A stretch of 64,000 nt of DNA, from the NCBI GenBank assembly GCA_020636105.1, contig JACJYL010000001.1, positions 310,001-374,000 of the forward strand. The letters are read 5' to 3'. The DNA comes from Lewinellaceae bacterium. Lineage in GTDB: Bacteria; Bacteroidota; Bacteroidia; Chitinophagales; Saprospiraceae. The notes under the pieces are model-generated. The model saw only the letters and a list, made by a program, of their open reading frames with translations, did not search any database and was not told the DNA's origin. The position numbers and the translations under genes were made by a program. Positions 61,502-64,000 of the stretch are shown here, in pieces; position 1 is the stretch's first letter, and every line of letters begins with the position of its first letter.

Positions 61502-62434
61502 TTAGCACTCCGGCAAAAATACCTCTGCCATCATACACCGTACACTGCCGCCGCCATAGGTTTCAATGACCGGGATGGGGCTATGAATTATCTGAGTGTA
61601 ATGCTCTATTCTCTTTAATTGCGATTCTGTCAGCGCATTAAAGGCAGTGTCTGACATCACCAAAAAGGTATCCTCCCGGTCATTTTTAACCTGCAGCATG
61701 TTTCCGGCAAAAGCATTCATCTGTTCAAGGCTGATGTCAATGATTTCCTTTCCTGTAGATTCGAGCGTTTCTGTTACCAGGGACCTTTCCTTTTTACCCC
61801 TGATGGAATCCAGGCAGATAACTGCAAAATCTGTTCCCAATGCCATCATTACATTGGTATGATAAATTTCCAGCCCGTTGGCATCAAAAGCGCCAAAGGT
61901 GACTTTTTTATAACCGGTCTTTTCACAGAACTCGTCCAGTAGCTGCAAATCGGTTCTAATACTCAGGCAGGCATAAACAATTTTGTTCACCCTGTCCAGG
62001 ATCATGCTTCCTGTTCCTTCAAGAAAAACCTCCCGGTCTTCCGCTGATTCCATATGCAAACGATTGGTGATCAGGAATTTTTTAGCCAGTGTTTCAATGA
62101 TTTCCTCTCTTCTTTCCTGTCGGCGGATGGGGGAGAACATGGGATAGGTGATTACTTTCCCATCCTGGTGAAAACTGACCCAGTTATTGGGAAAAACAGC
62201 ATCCGATTTTACCGGTATATCCGTGTCCTGGATCACGATTACATTGATTCCGTTGCTGCTTAAATGGTTTACAAGACGATCGAATTCTTCGATGGCTTTT
62301 ATACTAATTTCTTCGGAAGACAGCCTTCCGTCATTGGTCTGAAAGGCATTGTTGGCTGCCGTTTCGGCATTGAAGCCAAAGTGGGCCGGGCGAACCATGA
62401 GAATGTTATGGGTTATTTGCCTTGTTGTATGCAT
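61502..62434 (-). CDS. ctlX: CtlX-type amidinotransferase/citrulline-utilisation hydrolase family protein
   Basis: A 310-residue guanidino-group-modifying enzyme with the pentein motifs ILMVRPAHFGFN, DAVFPNNWVSFH, EGTGSMILDR and IYHTNVMM, and the catalytic Cys300 in GGGSVRCMMAEVFLPE. This pattern is CtlX, which is linked to arginine/citrulline use. The ATG at 62434 (MHTTRQITHNILMVRP) fits; eight more codons are open upstream. It is monocistronic as far as visible. Confidence 0.9.
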   Translation of the reverse strand: MHTTRQITHNILMVRPAHFGFNAETAANNAFQTNDGRLSSEEISIKAIEEFDRLVNHLSSNGINVIVIQDTDIPVKSDAVFPNNWVSFHQDGKVITYPMFSPIRRQERREEIIETLAKKFLITNRLHMESAEDREVFLEGTGSMILDRVNKIVYACLSIRTDLQLLDEFCEKTGYKKVTFGAFDANGLEIYHTNVMMALGTDFAVICLDSIRGKKERSLVTETLESTGKEIIDISLEQMNAFAGNMLQVKNDREDTFLVMSDTAFNALTESQLKRIEHYTQIIHSPIPVIETYGGGSVRCMMAEVFLPEC

Positions 62435-62682
62435 TGGATACTTAGTGATTTTTTGCAAATGTAGTTATTGTTTCACATTTAAAGGTCGAAACCTAATGAT
62501 TATCCTTGTTCTTTTTCTTAAAAGAATTTTACTCAGTTATAAAATTCTTTCTATTATTTTTTAAATAAAAAACTGGAAACCAATACCTACCAGGAAAATT
62601 GATATTATTCATTCAGTTATGGTGAGAAAAGTCATTCGATTCGGGGTTACAAAGTGTCAATTTTACACTATAAATAATAGAA

Positions 62683-63129
62683 ATGAGCGCCAGAATGCAC
62701 CAGGAACAGATTACACACAAAGCTACAGTTCGACAACTGACCCAGGATGGGGTAGAGGTAGTACTCGAAGACCCACCTGGATGTGATGCATGCAATGCCC
62801 GGAGCAGTTGTGGTTTAAATCCTGAAAACCAGGGAGAAGAAGCGGCTAAATCACTATTTATTCCTGTTTTGGAGAACGTTTACCAGCCAGGCGAACAGGT
62901 GGAGGTTTCCATTTCCCCTGCTTTGGGCCTTAAAGCTGTTTTATGGGGATATATCCTGCCTTTTATCCTTTTAATGACTGTTTTACTCATTAGCCTGAAT
63001 TTTTTAGGGGAACTGATGGCCGGTCTGACAGCCCTGGCTGTAGTGGCTCTGTTTTATATAGCGCTCTTTTTTAACAAGGAAAACATGCAGAAAACTTTTG
63101 CCATTGACATAAAGAAACTAAGATCATGA
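62683..63129 (+). CDS. rseC: RseC/MucC-family protein (SoxR-reducing system)
   Basis: The 148-residue protein has the RseC cysteine set (CDACNARSSCGLN) at the N-terminus and two membrane helices (WGYILPFILLMTVLLISLNF and MAGLTALAVVALFYIALFF). RseC assembles with the Rnf complex in known systems. It overlaps rnfB by four bases (ATGA at 63126). A second start at 62695 is possible. Confidence 0.92.
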   Translation: MSARMHQEQITHKATVRQLTQDGVEVVLEDPPGCDACNARSSCGLNPENQGEEAAKSLFIPVLENVYQPGEQVEVSISPALGLKAVLWGYILPFILLMTVLLISLNFLGELMAGLTALAVVALFYIALFFNKENMQKTFAIDIKKLRS

Positions 63130-64000
63130 CAGACACTATTTTATACACAGTTATTACTTTGACATCGGTAGGCGTTATTGCTGCTGCCATTCTTTATATA
63201 CTCACCTTGTATTTCAAGGTATATGAAAATCCCCTGATTGATGAGGTGGAGGAAGTGCTACCCGGCGCGAATTGTGCAGGATGTGGATCTCCCGGTTGCC
63301 GTCCATTTGCCGATAAACTGGTGAACACGGAAGATATTTCCGATCTGTTCTGTCCGGTTGGAGGAAATGAAGTGATGGCTCAGGTAGCTAAAATTCTGGG
63401 AAAAGTAGTAGCCGAAAAGGATCCTGAAGTCGCCGTTTTACTTTGCCAGGGAAGTTGTGAGGTAAGACCTAAGACCAATTTTTATGATGGTCCATCTTCC
63501 TGCTCCATAGAATCGATGATTTATGGCGGAGATACGGGATGTGAATATGGCTGTTTAGGCGGCGGGGAGTGTGTTGACGCCTGTACTTTTGATGCCATGT
63601 ATATGGATGAAAAGACAGGATTGCCCATTGTCATTACGGATAAATGCACCGGTTGTAATGCTTGTGTAACGGCATGTCCCAGAGATTTGCTTGAGCTCCG
63701 GCCAAAAAATAAGCGGGATTTGAAGATTTATGTAGCCTGCAAAAACCAGGAGAAAGGAGGATTGGCAAAAAAATCGTGTGCCGTAGCTTGTATTGGTTGT
63801 AATAAGTGCGTGGACGTATGTCCAAAAGATGCCATTACAATTGAGAATAACCTCGCTTATATCGATGCTGTTTTATGTACCCTTTGTCGAAAGTGTGTGC
63901 CCGTTTGCCCTACAGAATCTATCCTTGAAACCAATTTCCCGGCAAGAAAAGTAAAACCGGAAGATAGTGCAAAAGAGAAGAAACCTGTAAAACAAGAGGC
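63126..64000 (+). CDS. rnfB: Rnf electron-transport complex subunit RnfB (3' partial)
   Basis: RnfB is the iron-sulfur entry subunit of the Rnf Na+/H+-pumping ferredoxin:NAD oxidoreductase. The visible 291 codons give an N-terminal membrane helix (ILYTVITLTSVGVIAAAILYIL), the 4Fe-4S motif ANCAGCGSPGC, and ferredoxin-like repeats CTGCNACVTACP, CIGCNKCVDVCP and CTLCRKCVPVCP. The frame runs off the window, so it was not listed as a closed ORF. It overlaps rseC, and the other rnf genes should follow to the right. Confidence 0.95.
   Translation, partial: MTDTILYTVITLTSVGVIAAAILYILTLYFKVYENPLIDEVEEVLPGANCAGCGSPGCRPFADKLVNTEDISDLFCPVGGNEVMAQVAKILGKVVAEKDPEVAVLLCQGSCEVRPKTNFYDGPSSCSIESMIYGGDTGCEYGCLGGGECVDACTFDAMYMDEKTGLPIVITDKCTGCNACVTACPRDLLELRPKNKRDLKIYVACKNQEKGGLAKKSCAVACIGCNKCVDVCPKDAITIENNLAYIDAVLCTLCRKCVPVCPTESILETNFPARKVKPEDSAKEKKPVKQE

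Overview
The window is chromosomal DNA of a Bacteroidota bacterium, most likely Saprospiria-like. The evidence is a type IX secretion type B (gliding-motility) C-terminal domain, OmpA proteins with thrombospondin type-3 repeats and DUF6089-like barrels, the parA-parB-DUF5683 gene order, an RseC-RnfB pair and several TAnnTTTG promoter boxes. It looks origin-proximal: dnaA lies at 7.1-8.5 kb, parAB at 21.7-23.5 kb, and three perfect DnaA boxes sit in an AT-rich 0.5 kb gap at 30.4 kb.

Layout. 1-6.3 kb: a tight three-gene + strand operon with no function I recognise (a very large protein with a beta/gamma-crystallin-like domain, hendecad helices and membrane segments, cut by the window edge; an S8 protease without signal peptide; a PASTA lipoprotein). 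6.35-7.03 kb: minus-strand tRNA-Pro and tRNA-Ser, a GIY-YIG nuclease gene and an aberrant tRNA-Pro copy, with a duplicated terminator segment. 7.1-13.1 kb: dnaA, then a MacA/MacB-permease/TolC export operon without an ATPase gene. 13.2-19.2 kb: amino-acid metabolism (Lrp regulator divergent from a Cys/Met PLP enzyme; ilvD-ilvB-ilvN). 19.5-23.5 kb: two outer-membrane barrels, DUF5683, parB, parA. 23.6-30.3 kb: MBL-fold hydrolase, FMN reductase, tyrS, fatty acid desaturase, LolC/E-type permease, CorA. 30.33-30.83 kb: candidate oriC. 30.8-37.4 kb: OmpA protein and barrel paralogue, nnrE/D plus sirtuin, DUF1508, xseA-xseB.

37.6-45.4 kb holds a five-gene operon of the kind better known from Planctomycetes: a PSCyt1/DUF1549/DUF1553 heme lipoprotein, a Tat-exported DUF1501 protein, an NHL-type propeller, a CHB_HEX/F5-8C-like lipoprotein, and a DUF2231-cytochrome-LRR-CHB_HEX-F5/8C membrane protein. 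It ends at a strong bidirectional terminator shared with a convergent 1516-residue T9SS surface protein (45.5-50.0 kb). 50.2-55.5 kb: TetR-alpha/beta hydrolase operon with a clear operator, then folK, deoxynucleoside kinase, NDH-2 and proC.

A complete IS256-family element (55497-56838, 8-bp target duplication CTTTTTAT) is inserted exactly at the stop codon of an SPFH/band-7 gene and replaces the stop with one from its own terminal repeat. The right end carries an ABC exporter, ffh, a CtlX-type amidinotransferase, and the start of an rseC-rnfB electron-transport operon that leaves the window.

The best candidates for undescribed biology are the first operon (membrane-active giant protein plus intracellular protease plus PASTA lipoprotein) and the 37.6-45.4 kb heme/Tat operon. 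No rRNA, CRISPR array, prophage or recognisable defence island was seen. Everything is from reading the sequence; no database search was run.
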